Shown one piece after another: positions 43,632 through 55,023 of a DNA stretch of 64,000 bases (position 1 is its first letter; each line of letters opens with the position of its first letter). The notes beneath the pieces were generated by a model that saw only the letters and a list, made by a program, of their open reading frames with translations, had not been told where the DNA came from and ran no database searches. This stretch comes from Zygnema cylindricum (Eukaryota; Streptophyta; Zygnematophyceae; Zygnematales; Zygnemataceae): positions 1-64,000 of the forward strand of contig JBBHKE010003441.1 in assembly GCA_037447655.1 (NCBI GenBank). The letters run 5' to 3'. Both the position numbers and the translations under genes were made by a program.

Positions 43632-44766
43632 GTTTATGGGCCCACCATCTGGGGTGCCTATGTTTGATGGAACACGCTTCACATATTGGGGATTTATGAT
43701 GGAGGGATTGCTTTTCGAGAAGCACTAATGGGGCATTGTTTCGGGACAAGTGAGGTGTCCTCCACCGGGCTTTGGAGGAACTCACTATGGAGAATCATCT
43801 GGGGCTGCCGAGAAAAACAACCGGAGTTCATATGCAAAGGAAGGTGAAGGGAAAATCATTGCCATGGTAGGGGAAAAATGGGAGAAGGGAAAAGGAACAC
43901 TGATGGTGAGGGGAGCTAAGCTCTCGACTATGGTTCCACTTGTAGGGATTAAAACTGAAGAAAATGACAGGAAAATATGGGAATACAAAAACACTATAGC
44001 AAAGCATCTCATACTTACAAACGTGTCTAAATCTATAGCTATCACTCTTATAAACTTAACGAAGTCTTCAGAGATATGGGAAGCACTAAGTTAAATTTAT
44101 AAGAGTGAGACTATTCAGAGGCAGCAATTAGTAAAACAAGAAATAGATGCCTATGTTTATAAAGGCGGTAGCATGATAAAATTTTGCAATGATATTGCTG
44201 CGCTATATGTTGAGCTTGCTAGTGCGGGATATGTAGAATCTGAGGAGAGGAAGATTAATACACTACTTATGATACTTCCAGATGAGTACGAAAACATCAT
44301 TTGTCGTATGCAGGCAATGGATGGCTCCTCATGGACTTGGAGCTTTACCATGGGGATAATTCTTGTGAGTGAAAGCACTTTGGAGCTTCGTAGGGGAAGT
44401 GACAGGGTGAATGCATTTACAGCTAGTGGTGATTGGCGGATGCATGATGAGAGGAACAGTGGTGACAAGCGGAAGCGTGATGAGAGGAAGAAAGACAAAG
44501 GTAAACTTTATCGGAACTTTGGTAGAAAGAGAGGGAGAGGAAAAAAAACGAGAGCTTTGAAAAAGGGGGTTTGCTTCTTTTGTAGGGAACCGGGTCATTA
44601 TATAGAGGAATGCCCTTGTTTGGAAGAACTTAGAAGTTGGAATGGGGAAGAGGAGAAAGAGGATGAAGATATGTTGGAGCTTCTCAGCATCGGTAGTATG
44701 GGGAAGAGAGAAAATCACACAGAAATTCCACGTAAGCAACAGTGTGCTTTTGGAGGTATAAGGTAA
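43632..44766 (+). pseudogene. Third copia family: gag remnant
   Basis: Begins at a primer-site-like GTTTATGGGCCCAC (43632-43645, one mismatch to the other family), encoding MGPPSGVPMFDG. The capsid region continues with TYWGFMMEGLLF, then, after stops at 43728 and 44094, KIWEYKNTIAKHLILTNVS and LYVELASAGYVESEERKIN. It ends with a basic stretch and a CCHC knuckle, CFFCREPGHYIEEC. The longest frame is 44173-44766 (197 codons). It is the gag part of a copia element with at least two in-frame stops. No matching LTR pair was identified. Confidence 0.75.
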
Positions 44767-45292
44767 GTAAAGAAAGAGGAGATACTTGAGGGAGTTCAAA
44801 ATATTGAGGATAGTTTCATAGGTATTTTGGAAACAGAAAACGAGTTGGAAAGGGAGACTTCAACGGATTCCGAGGAAAGGGGAGAATTAATTATAGAGGG
44901 GGTTTTAAAAGATAGGGGAGAAGAGGAATATTTAATGAAAGGTTTAGGGGATGAGAAATATTTATTGGGAATAAAATTAGAAAGTGATAATAAGGAAAGT
45001 TCAAAAAATTGGGTGAGAATCATGGATAAAAATATGAGTTCGGAAGATGTAGATTTTACGAGGAACTTAGTGGGGACTCTTGATTTAAGGATAATTTTGG
45101 GGGGTAATGGTTTTGACATCACTAATGGGAGTGATGCCCTCTATGAAGGTGTGCCTAAAAAAGGGTTAGCATCTGAGTATGTGTTGCAAATTGGGGATAG
45201 GGCTGACTGTTGGAAATGCAAAAGGGAAAGTGGATTTTGGTTAGATGAAAAGGGGAGGAGGTGGATAAAATCTTTGCTCGGGGCGAGCCCTT
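44767..45292 (+). pseudogene. Third copia family: RT thumb/RNase H remnant
   Basis: The open frame 44827-45303 keeps MKGLGDEKYLLGIKLE (RT thumb; compare MKDLGEAKYVLGIQLE in the array). It then passes into LVGTLDLRIILGG, SDALYEGVPKKG and YVLQIGDRADCW, matching copia RNase H. Protease, integrase and the RT core are deleted between gag and this piece. The copia sequence stops near 45292, where the minus-strand gypsy fragment begins. Confidence 0.75.
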
Positions 45293-46894
45293 ATCAAAAG
45301 TAGCTGCTCGTTGTTGGACAGTTGAATCCCGGAGGATTCGACCAACCAACAATAGCGTGTGGACAATTGTCCTCGCCATCCCCGTGAACTGGGGTTTCAT
45401 TTCGGCCATGAAGGCAGTGAATTGCTCCTTCATCATGGCGGCCATCATGACTTGTAACTCGGCCTTTTCCCTCTCTCTTCGAGAGATCTTAGGCGGAGTC
45501 GCCTCTTTCTCTGTCTCGGTAGGAGGAGTGACCGGCTTGGCAGAACGGGCGGGAATTCCACCGTTCTGAATCTGATTCTGATAGGAAAAATTAGGATCCT
45601 TAACGTGGCAACGGTGGACATAATGTCCCTTCTGGTTGCAATGGGTGCATGTGGCCGACTTATCCGGGCACATGCGGGCATCGTGCCCCGTGTTTCCACA
45701 TCGGAAACACAATCGGTCTCCGGAATTAAATGGTGGATTTCCCATGGCCGGCGTCTTTGGAGGCCTATTAGAAGGCCACGGGTTCCTCGGAGGAGAAAGT
45801 GGGGAAGCGACTTCCGAACGATCATGAGCTTCCCACCAACATGATTGCATCTCATATTCTACCGCATATTGAGCGGCTTGATCAAATGTAAATTTCAGAC
45901 CGTAAGTCTGAGTGAGATGACTTTGTATAAAACGTTTCGATTGATCTGGAAACTGTCCAACAAATTTTTGAACAGCTTCCGCATCGGACATTAGGTCCGG
46001 TAAAGCTTCTCGCAAAGTCTCCATGCGAGCACGTAAAGCAGGGGCAGTTTCTCCTGGTTTACGCGTGAAATTCATCAATTCTTTCACCTGATCGGGGTTT
46101 TGCATCCGATACTCGGCTTCTAAGAAATCGAACATAACAGATAGTGGATCCCGCAATGGGATTATCATCCCTGGTCGTGCTGGGACAGCAGCACGAGCGG
46201 CCACAGCGTATTGGCGAGGAATTTCTGGGACTGCGGGAATTAGGACAACACCTTGAGCATCTAAGACCTCGGGAAAAGCGGCCTGGAATGGAATATCCGC
46301 TTGACCTATGACCTCGGGTGTACCAGCAAAAGGAGGGGAAAATTCTGTCATCGCGAGTATAGCATCATACTTGCGAGAATATAATGTAAGGGCCGAACCT
46401 CTGAGGTACCGGCCAAGAAGAGAGAATGCCACGCGAAGATCAAATCGATCTTGGTAGCGAAATGCCAAATCACGCATTTCAATATCATAAAGCATACGGA
46501 AATGGGATAAAGACATGGTATCCTTCATCCGTGAAAAGCAAAATTGCATTTTCCCCATGCCCCCCTCTGAAGAGGAAGCGATGTCGTCAATGGAAGAATG
46601 CACTAGTGGTTCCAAATTTGGACCGACCGAAAACGGAAATGTGAGAGGATGGAAAAAGATTTCCTCTGAAAAGTCTCTTTCGGTTCTATCTAGGGATGAC
46701 CTAGAGGAAACTCATGATAATGATGAGACTGTGGTCAATATTGACCGAACAGACGGAGATCTAGGGGCCGCAACTGAAACAGGTGCGTCCGTAGACTCGG
46801 AGAAACTAGAAAGATCTAACTACGGTGGACGGAAAACTGTCCCGCCGCGGGTAGATCCGGATTGATAACGTAAGTTATCCCAAGACGTGGGCAT
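45293..46894 (-). pseudogene. gypsy gag, truncated
   Basis: Starts at the ATG at 46894 (MPTSWDNLRYQSG). Early stops occur in the Ser-rich N-terminal region (FRPP then a stop; also near VSSLS). From 46615 the frame is open for 486 codons: capsid (MKDTMSLSHFRML.., RYQDRFDLRVAFS), the AIPEVL-equivalent AAFPEVLDAQGV that is frameshifted in the other copy, two knuckles (CFRCGNTGHDARMC, CTHCNQKGHYVHRC) and a basic region ending TFDKGS. It is cut there by the junction with the copia fragment. Confidence 0.85.
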
Positions 46895-47009
46895 GAACGA
46901 ACAGAAAACCCTCGATTAGGACTAGGAAAGAACGGAACGGCCTAATCGAGGTGCGTCAAATGGAAAGCCTAACCACATAAGACAAGCTAACACACGAAGT
47001 CTCTATCAA

Positions 47010-47253
47010 GACCCGGTGGTCAGATCTAGCAAGAAGCCGGAATACCAAAACCTCTACCCTGCAAACAATGGGCAAGGCCGAAGGGCCAGATCTATAAAAA
47101 CAAACACAGAACTATTCAGGCACCTTTCGGTGCAGATCTACAGCGGCACGGACAGAAAATTATCTAAACAGTGCCACCCACAGCAAGATCTATAAAAATA
47201 AAATCCAATCTAGATAATCACACGGAAACTCAAGGCCACTCACGGCCAGATAG
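47010..47253 (-). other. Hairpin leader array, second gypsy copy
   Basis: The same five ATCT-led hairpins as at 28294-28536, in the same order, with loops changed and stems kept. Examples on the minus strand are GCACC-GAAA-GGTGC and GACC-ACCG-GGTC. Confidence 0.7.
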
Positions 47254-47463
47254 CATGCAAGGAAAGCAAAGAAAATGCAAATGCTCAAAAAGAAAGGTTT
47301 GTAATAGAACCAATCCACACTGATCCCTCTACACGAGTGTCTACACTATATCGTGACGAACCTGTACCCGCAAGGCATCAGGATACTTACAAACACTTTT
47401 AATACTCTGGTGAGTACCCAAAGTGAACCAGGCTTGGTTGAAGCAAGTCGGATTTTGCAGAGT

Positions 47464-47575
47464 CCTCAGGAACGTGATCCGCCTCGGTTCCGAATAGTCG
47501 TACCCAGGGCCACCACTAAACACGTGATCCGCCTCGGTTCCGAATAGTCGTACCCAGGACCACCACTAAACACCC
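47464..47575 (-). repeat. Tandem duplication in gypsy leader
   Basis: A block of about 56 bp containing CACGTGATCCGCCTCGGTTC..CCACCACTAAACAC occurs twice in a row. The first gypsy element has a single equivalent. Confidence 0.8.
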
Positions 47576-47639
47576 AGGCAATTAGTATCCTGCTAGGGTA
47601 TGCGTATCAGCGCTATGCCACGCTATACCCAACTATAAA

Positions 47640-49900
47640 GCAATGATAATTATATGTTATAATTCGTGCAAATCTAATATATATGAATATATATTTTTAC
47701 TTTGCTAGGTTTTATGAATGATTAGATTTGGCAAAGGATAAAGAAAGAGAATATAAAATCCACCACAAACCAAACATCAACTAGACAGCAAAGGAAGTTG
47801 CACCAAAGGAAAGAAAGATAAGAAATTTTGAGAAAAGTAGAAAATAAAACACAAAATACGGTAAAATTGGGCAAAATGGTTTCTCAAACCCTAATACCAC
47901 GCTGCAAAAATCAAAAATCTGCGACCAAGGGATGGTAATATGCTGACCTAGGGTTAAGAATTCCAAAAAATAAACCCTAAATCCGCCCAAACCCTAAATC
48001 TGCGGCCAAAACCCTAAATCTGCGGCCAAACCCTAATTTCGCAGATTAACCCTAAAAATCTGACACAAAATCAGACCTAAATCTGCAGACCAGAAATAGA
48101 GTGAAAGCAAGATAGAAGACAAAAATTGAAAGCACGAAAGAAGAAAACAAAAAACCAAAACAAAATGTTTTTATTTTTTTTATAAAATAAAATTTATAAA
48201 TTAAATTATTTTTATATTATATTTTTCCAATGCAAAACTGAAAGCGAAAGCAAATATAGAGAGAAAGTAGAATGAAGCTTGTAGTAAAATAAAGCTAGAT
48301 CGAAAGGAAAAAAAAACCAACTCAAATAAAAGGTGGAAGAAAATCTAGAAATGAAAAGATAGATTTTATATTGAAAAAAATGAAATTTTTATATTTTTTT
48401 TTCTTTAGCTTTATTCTATCACAAAAAACTGAGAAGTAAAACTGAAAATGAAAGGTAAATAGGCAGGAAAATGGGAAGACAAAAACAAGAAATAAAACTG
48501 AATTTGAAAAGTAATATTTTTTTAATGAAATAAAATTTATATTTTTAATAATTTAATATTAAAAAAAATAGACTTTTAGAAAATGTGATTTTAAAAAGTG
48601 GAGCCTTTTGGACAAGAATACTAAGCCACAAGGTAGCCACTAGGCTCTTGGGTCTTCAACGTATTCTTTACAAGAGTTATCTCGTACGAAAGCAACGAAG
48701 CAAAATAAATAATTCCAACCAAAAACAAGGAAAACTCAAAATTCGGCCAAAATTCACCCTTCCATTCCCAACCGAAAATACAAACAACACAAAACAAACA
48801 CCCAAACCGTTCAGCTGTCCGTGGGAAGGGCAGCCGGATCCGGATGCTTCTCCACACGAACTCCAATCCACCACTTCCCAAAAATGACACAAGTTGGAGG
48901 GAAACCTTCCGGACTTGGCTTTGAGCCGCGTGGATTAAAAACGTGGGCAGAAATAAAAGGTGAAATATTCTTAACCTATCTAGCCTCTACAGCTAGCTAG
49001 CAAGGAGAAGAAAGACACGTGGGCAATCGGTGAGAGAGAGAGCAAGAGAAAAGCTCCGCTGCCAAGAGAAAATTCTTGTCCAAAAGCTAAATTCTCTAAG
49101 TCTGAGAATTAGGCTAAGTAAGAGCTGCGCTAGGCCTAAGCAAAATTAGCCTACGTCTAGTCTACTTTACATGCATGAAACTACTTTAGATGCTGGCCAA
49201 TAGGCGGCCAACATCGTCTGCCGTACGCCTGACAAAATCCACTGTCCGAGGGTAAAAACCCTCCCTAACTACATGTGCGCGCGAACCTACATGGGTTCGC
49301 GACTTGAATAAATAGATAGTGTATCGAAGCGTCGCCCGGAAATCGCGATGCGCCTCCAAACGATACTCCGCGTACATACTACGAAATCGCGTGCATACGC
49401 ACGAATCGAAGCATACCGCACGGAATAAAAGGTCTAGCACGAAATACTCGAAATCGCGTCACGTCGCCCAAACGATGTTTCGCATCCAACTTTGAAAATC
49501 GTGTACCTACGCACGAAATAAAACATATCGCACGAAATTAGTACCTTTCAAAGAAAAACTGAAAATATGAATCGGAATTAAATTGCACGTGCAACGAAAA
49601 TAATGCGCGCGTGCCAAAATCGTGCGTGCATGCATAAAACCGCGCGTGCATGCATAAAACCGCGCGCGCGTGCCTTAAACTGCGCGTGCATACAAAATAC
49701 CGCGCGTGCGTGCAGAATACCGCGCGTGCGTGAGAAATACTGCGCGTGCGTGAGAAACACTGCGCGTGCGTGCAGAATACCGCGCGTGCGTGCATGATAA
49801 CATGCGAGCGAGCAGCCGACACGATGCGGCATGACACCAATGCAAAAACGAGCGAAATCTCTTACTAACTACGTAGGATTTACTAACTACGTAGGATTTA
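47640..49900 (-). promoter_or_regulatory. LTR-like region of second gypsy copy
   Basis: Homologous in order to 26.4-28.0 kb. It includes the inverted-repeat arms 48605-48619 (CTTTTGGACAAGAAT) and 49072-49086, an 8-bp hairpin CGCGAACC/GGTTCGCG (49280-49301), and GC-rich repeats of 21-24 bp at about 49600-49800 (unit ACCGCGCGTGCGTGCAGAAT). Between 48000 and 48550 it is AT-rich with ACCCTAAATC repeats. No coding capacity. Confidence 0.6.
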
Positions 49901-50334
49901 CTAACCAATCAAATGCTACATTTCACTACATAACATTTATGTGCAAAAGTTTTAGCCAATCGAAACGCGACTTCGCACGAAAGTGCGTCGCAAATTCCAC
50001 ACGCGAAAGTACTTACGAAATTCCATAAAGTGAAAGTGACGTTTCGTACTAAAAAATTGTACGAAACGAACCATCGTGTGTACCAAACGAAATATTGATT
50101 CATTTCGTACTTTTTAAACGTGTGCTTGAAATTCCGCGGCTAGTTTGACCCTTAACCCGTTATAATGAACACTCACTCGTTAATTTGACCTCGCACTATC
50201 TCTTAAATACACCAATCGCTATATCTTTTATAATACAACGCTAAATCGTGCTATTCTTTTGCAAACGTCTACCAAATTCATAACTCTATATTCATAACAC
50301 TTAAATACCCATTTACAAATAAGTTTGATCCACT
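49901..50334. other. Intergenic, nothing recognised
   Basis: No gene or clear repeat apart from a short duplicated ACTACGTAGGATTTACTA near 49865-49900. Confidence 0.5.
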
Positions 50335-50464
50335 ATTACTGTTACATCGGTGATATGGAATTTGTTGGTCTTTGACCAATATATCGGGACCTTTGCCGTT
50401 CGATAACCGATAACTATCGGTATCCGTGTTATCGCGATAAATTTTTAACCTATATACAACACTA
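50335..50464. mobile_element. hAT-type MITE fragment
   Basis: Right end only: CGATAACCGATAACTATCGG.. to ACAACACTA at 50464, matching the right end of the complete copy at 59201-59659. The left terminus is missing. Confidence 0.65.
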
Positions 50465-50873
50465 GTTTTTCTACGTCGTTTTCACAAAAATTGGGACTTG
50501 CAACGGGAAAATCTTATGTCGTACGAAATATGGACAAGAACCAAAGTACATTTTGCGTCATTTTGAAACTTGAATGGTACGTCAATTTGACGTTATTATC
50601 AGTGCAACCCATTTTCACGTCACGCCAGCTCATCTTTACACTTGTAATGGAATTTAATTGCGACCTCATTTTAATCAAAATAATACCCTGCTGACGAATA
50701 GAAAAATGGTATTGCACAGGTGAAACGTCTTCGAAAAGTTTTGAACGAGGGAGAATACACGCTATTTTTTTCACTGCTCGTCACTTGCTTGTACGTACGA
50801 AAATGACAAGCATGTATGGAAAAAAAATTGTTGGGGTCTCAAACTTCCACTTTCATTCATGGGTTATATTAGC
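50465..50873 (-). repeat. Inverted partial copy of the Harbinger-like MITE
   Basis: The reverse complement matches 51408-51805 and 52390-52780 (for example ACTTCCACTTTCATTCATGG against CATGAATGAAAGTGGA). It forms a long inverted repeat with the neighbouring element. Confidence 0.75.
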
Positions 50874-50876
50874 TTA

Positions 50877-51825
50877 GAGGGAATGCCCATCTAACCGAAA
50901 CTTTGAAACGTAACTTTGAATTTTAGCGCAGATTTTACGGTGTACTTTTCAAAGTGTTCCTCTGTCAATCGTTACTTTGCGCCTCCATTACTTCAGATAT
51001 GTGACAATTGTAGATGGCTATAAAATGTGCGACGGAGTACGAAATGAAATGTAGACGACTACGAAACAAAGAAACTTCCTAAAATTGGTGACGTCTACAA
51101 AAACAGCGACGGTTGTAGACGTCGAGGTTTTTGTAACGTTGTAGATAATTAGGGTTTTGTGGCATTGCGAAGTCATGCTACCATGTCACTTCATTTAATA
51201 CGTAGGTTTTCTGCCATGGCTTTGGGATTTCTTTTTTTATCTTTTATCATTCGATATGCCGTCAAACTCAGACAAAAAATATTCAAAAAAAAGAAAAAAA
51301 AATTCTTTCATTTGATACTATTTTTGTTGCATCTCATGTAAACAAGAGAGAAAGAGGAGCGGTCGAGTGAAAAAGAGGGGAGAGACGAGGACGACGTAAA
51401 TTTTTGCAAAGGACCTATGAATGAAAGTGGAAGTCCAAGACCCCAACGATTTTTTTTCCGTACATGCTCGTGATTTTCGTACGTACATCCGCGTGACGAG
51501 CAAGGAAAAAAAAGGCGTGTACTCTCCTTTGTGCAAAAATTTCAAAAACGTTTGACGCGTGCAATCCAGGTTATCTATTCGTCAATAGGGTAATATTTTG
51601 ATTAGAATGAGGTCGTAATTTGATTCCAATGCAAGTGTGAAGATGAGCTGGAAGTGGGTCGCGATGATAAGAACGCCAAATTGACGTACCTTCCAAGTTC
51701 CAGGTTGACGCAAAATGTACTTATGTTTCTACCCATTTTTCGTACAGCGTAATATTTTATCGTTGCAAGTCCCATTTTTTGTGAAAACGACGGAAAAAAA
51801 CCCTTAAACACATGGGCACACACCG
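50877..51825. mobile_element. Harbinger-like MITE A
   Basis: 949 bp between TTA trinucleotides (50874-50876 and 51826-51828). The ends GAGGGAATGCCCATCT and (inverted) CGGTGTGTGCCCATGT are partly matched. The 3-bp TTA duplication suggests the PIF/Harbinger superfamily. The body is shared with MITE B. No transposase is encoded. Confidence 0.65.
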
Positions 51826-54800
51826 TTAGGCTTTTTCAGGGTCATTAGTTACGGCGTGTTCCCATGTAACCGAAACTTTCAAACGTAACTTTGAATTTCA
51901 GAGCAAATTTTACGGTGTAATTTTCAAAGCGTTACTATGTCAATCATTACTTGCGCCTTCATTACTTCAAATATGTGACAGTTGTAGACGTCTACAAAAT
52001 GTGCGACCGTCTACGAAACGAAATGTAGACGACTACAAAACTACGAAACTTCCTAAAATAAGTGACGTCTAAAAAAACGGCAACAGTTGTAAACGTCGAG
52101 TTTTATGTGACATTGTAGATGTTTAGGGTTTTGTGACATTGCGAAGTCATGATACCTTGTGACGTCATTAGCACGTAAACTTTCCGCCATGGCTTCTCGA
52201 TTTCTTTTTCTTACCATTTATCATTCGATATGCCATCAAAATGAGACCAAAAATATTATAAAAAAAAGGAAAAATATATATCTTTCATTTGATAGTATTA
52301 TTGCTACATTTCATTTAGAGATGAGAGAGAAAGGAGCGCTCGAATGAAAAAGATGGGGAGAAACGAGGACGTTGTAAATTTTTGCAAAGGATCCATGAAT
52401 GAAAGTGGAGGTCCGAGACCCCAACAAATCTTTTTCCGTACATGCTTGTCATTTTTGTACGTACATACGCGTGACGAGCATGGAAAAAAATAGCGTGTAC
52501 GCTCCCTCGTTCAAAAAAATTCGAAGACATTTCACGCTTGTAATACCTTCTTTTTATTCGTCGATATGGTGTTATTGTGGTTAAAATCTGATCGCGGTCT
52601 GATTCCATTACAAGTGTGAAGATGAGCGAGAAGTGGGTCGCGATGATAATAACGCCAAATTGCCGTACTTTCCAAGTTTCAAGGTGACGCAAAATGTACT
52701 TGTGTTTTTGCCCATTTTTCGTACGGCGTAATATTTTCTTGTTGGAAGTACCATTTTCTGTGAAAACGACGGGAAAAAACCCTTAGGGTATGTCCCCATG
52801 TGCATAAGTAAGGGTTTTTTTCTGTCGTTTTGCGGTAAAACTTAGCGCAGTACTGCCTAAGTTCCGACCGTACGAAGAAATAGCAAATTCGTAGAGTGCA
52901 ATTTGCGTCATCTTCGATTTTAGGATGTACGAAAATTTGTCGTCTTGTGTTTTTCGACCCACTTCGACGACAAAAAACGTCATCTTCAACCTTATGTTTA
53001 AAACACATGCGCGATGTGTTTTAAAATTAGGGATTTTACATAAACAAATAGGAATATATATTCGCACATGCCGTAATTTTCGAAAATTTTCAAACGATTT
53101 CAAGCGACGTGGAAATGTACATGATTCGCTATGTTTTGTCCGTTTTTGTTTAATACGACAAAGAGAAGTACACAGTTTGTTTTGTTTTGTCCGTTTCCAT
53201 CCGGTACGAATTTTTTTTTGCAGGGGTCTCAAGCTTCCGATTAGTGTTGGGTATCGGGTAGTTTCATATCGCGATAATTTCGATATTCAATATATCGAAT
53301 ATCGATCGAGCAGATTCCTCGATATATCGTACCAGGACCAACATAAATTATCGCGATATATATCGCAAAATTTGCATATCCGTACAGTCAGAGTACGGAA
53401 AACCGTACGAAAAAGAGTACGGAGAATCGTACAAAAAATTGTACTAATATACCCCCCCCCCCCACTGAGCGCGGGGGGGGGGGGTTTTGAAAAAAAATTT
53501 TAAAATTTTCATTTTCGATATATCGTCGATACGATATATCGGCGATATATCGCGATAATTTGAAATTCGATATATCGAAGAGATATATCGAATATCGGAC
53601 ACATGAAATTCGATATATATCGAATATCGGCAATGGGTCCTCGATACCCAACACCAGAGGTCGCAAAAGTCAAAAATTTTCACACCCGAAACCGACCGTT
53701 TTTTTTTTTTCAAAATCTGAGTAACCGACGCCCGACCGAATTTTGTCACGCTCCAAAATTGTTAACCATTAACCGACCGTCGTTTACGAAAAAAAAAAAA
53801 AACCGAATCTTGATTTTTCGCGACTAACCGTGCCCGCCCGTAACCGAAAAAGTACAAAATTACAACGCTCATTATTATTAACGTTAAGCATTTATTACAC
53901 CGCGAATCGTAATCATCGTAAACAAATAATTAATGTTATCCATTCCAATGTAGATTTTTTCGTTTTTTCAAAACAAAGTTGTACTCTACTGTAGTTTATC
54001 AATAACTCAAGTTTAGGTTTCTGTCAGTAATAATTATCCGCTTTACCGAATCTGACAAACGAACAATTTCACGTCATAATTATCCGATTTCTTAGGTACA
54101 CATAGAGAATCTGACAAACGTACAATTTCACGTCATTATGACGTTTGCACCACGCGGTTTGTGAAAACACAGGTACATCATAACGGCATGTATTAAATCA
54201 TTTTTTGTACTTTTGTCGTTAATACGCTAAAATTTTGCACGGTCAGACACCGATCGTAAGCCACACTATTTAAAACGGCACTATACTAAAGTTGTTAACG
54301 TTGATTAAAAAGTACCTTAAATAATGTAAAGAAAAATTTAGAGTTATTTACTCTTTATAAGGTTTTTGGGTCAGAATTCTTGGTGACGGAATTAGCGTTA
54401 ATAACGCTAATTACGATTCGCGGTGTAGTGTTAATGGAAAATTTGATTAATGATATTATTTAATGCAAAGAGACGTGGCATGTTATAGCCCACGTCTTTA
54501 AATAATATTGTTAACTTTATTTTGTAATGTTAATGTTTATTCTCTCGCAAATCTAAATTTTTCGCTACAATATTTCGGACAGTTTTTCTTTCGACTAAAA
54601 TACTATGTTATTAATTATGCAAAAAAGGTAAAGTTTTAATTATGAATGTTTACAAAAAAAGTCTTAGTTTTTCACATAGAAAATCAATAAGCAAGAAACA
54701 CAATGTGATGAGCAAAAAAATCAAAACATATTTTGTAGTATCAAATATATGAAAAATCAAATCACAACCGTGTCCTATTTTCGACTCTATGATACAAATT

Positions 54801-55023
54801 CTCAACCTCAAACCTAAAATTTACACAAAATATATAAATCTAAATGTGGTATAAATACTTCGCTTTGGTAATTTGGTAAAAATAAACATCCCGGTTTAAG
54901 AAAAATATTAAAATAACACTAGAAAAATTGTGAAAATAAAAAGATAAATAAAGAAAAAATATATATATGTATAACTAATACTAAAAAAATAACAATAATT
55001 AGAAAACAAAACAAAACAAAAAA

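Larger units (their letters stand above)
45290..49900 (-). mobile_element. Truncated gypsy element, relative of the methyltransferase element
   Basis: Reading on the minus strand: repetitive LTR-like region (about 49900-47640), leader (47640-46895), then gag cut off at 45290. It aligns with the first element from about 26.4 kb to 30.26 kb. The protease, methyltransferase and whole ORF2 are missing, so whether this copy ever carried them cannot be seen. Confidence 0.8.

Noticed and set aside
49538-49908. His/Ala/Arg-rich open frames on both strands
   Set aside because: They are frames through the GC-rich 21-24-bp repeats of the gypsy promoter region, with no similarity to a protein family.
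52925-53503. 192-codon open frame with FVRFCLIRQREVH-type sequence
   Set aside because: It runs across the boundary between a Harbinger-like MITE and the palindromic hAT MITE. No domain, and the frame depends on nested non-coding elements.
54350-55020. Possible second gene in the hAT element downstream of the transposase
   Set aside because: AT-rich, only short frames and no similarity seen. It is treated as the non-coding subterminal region.
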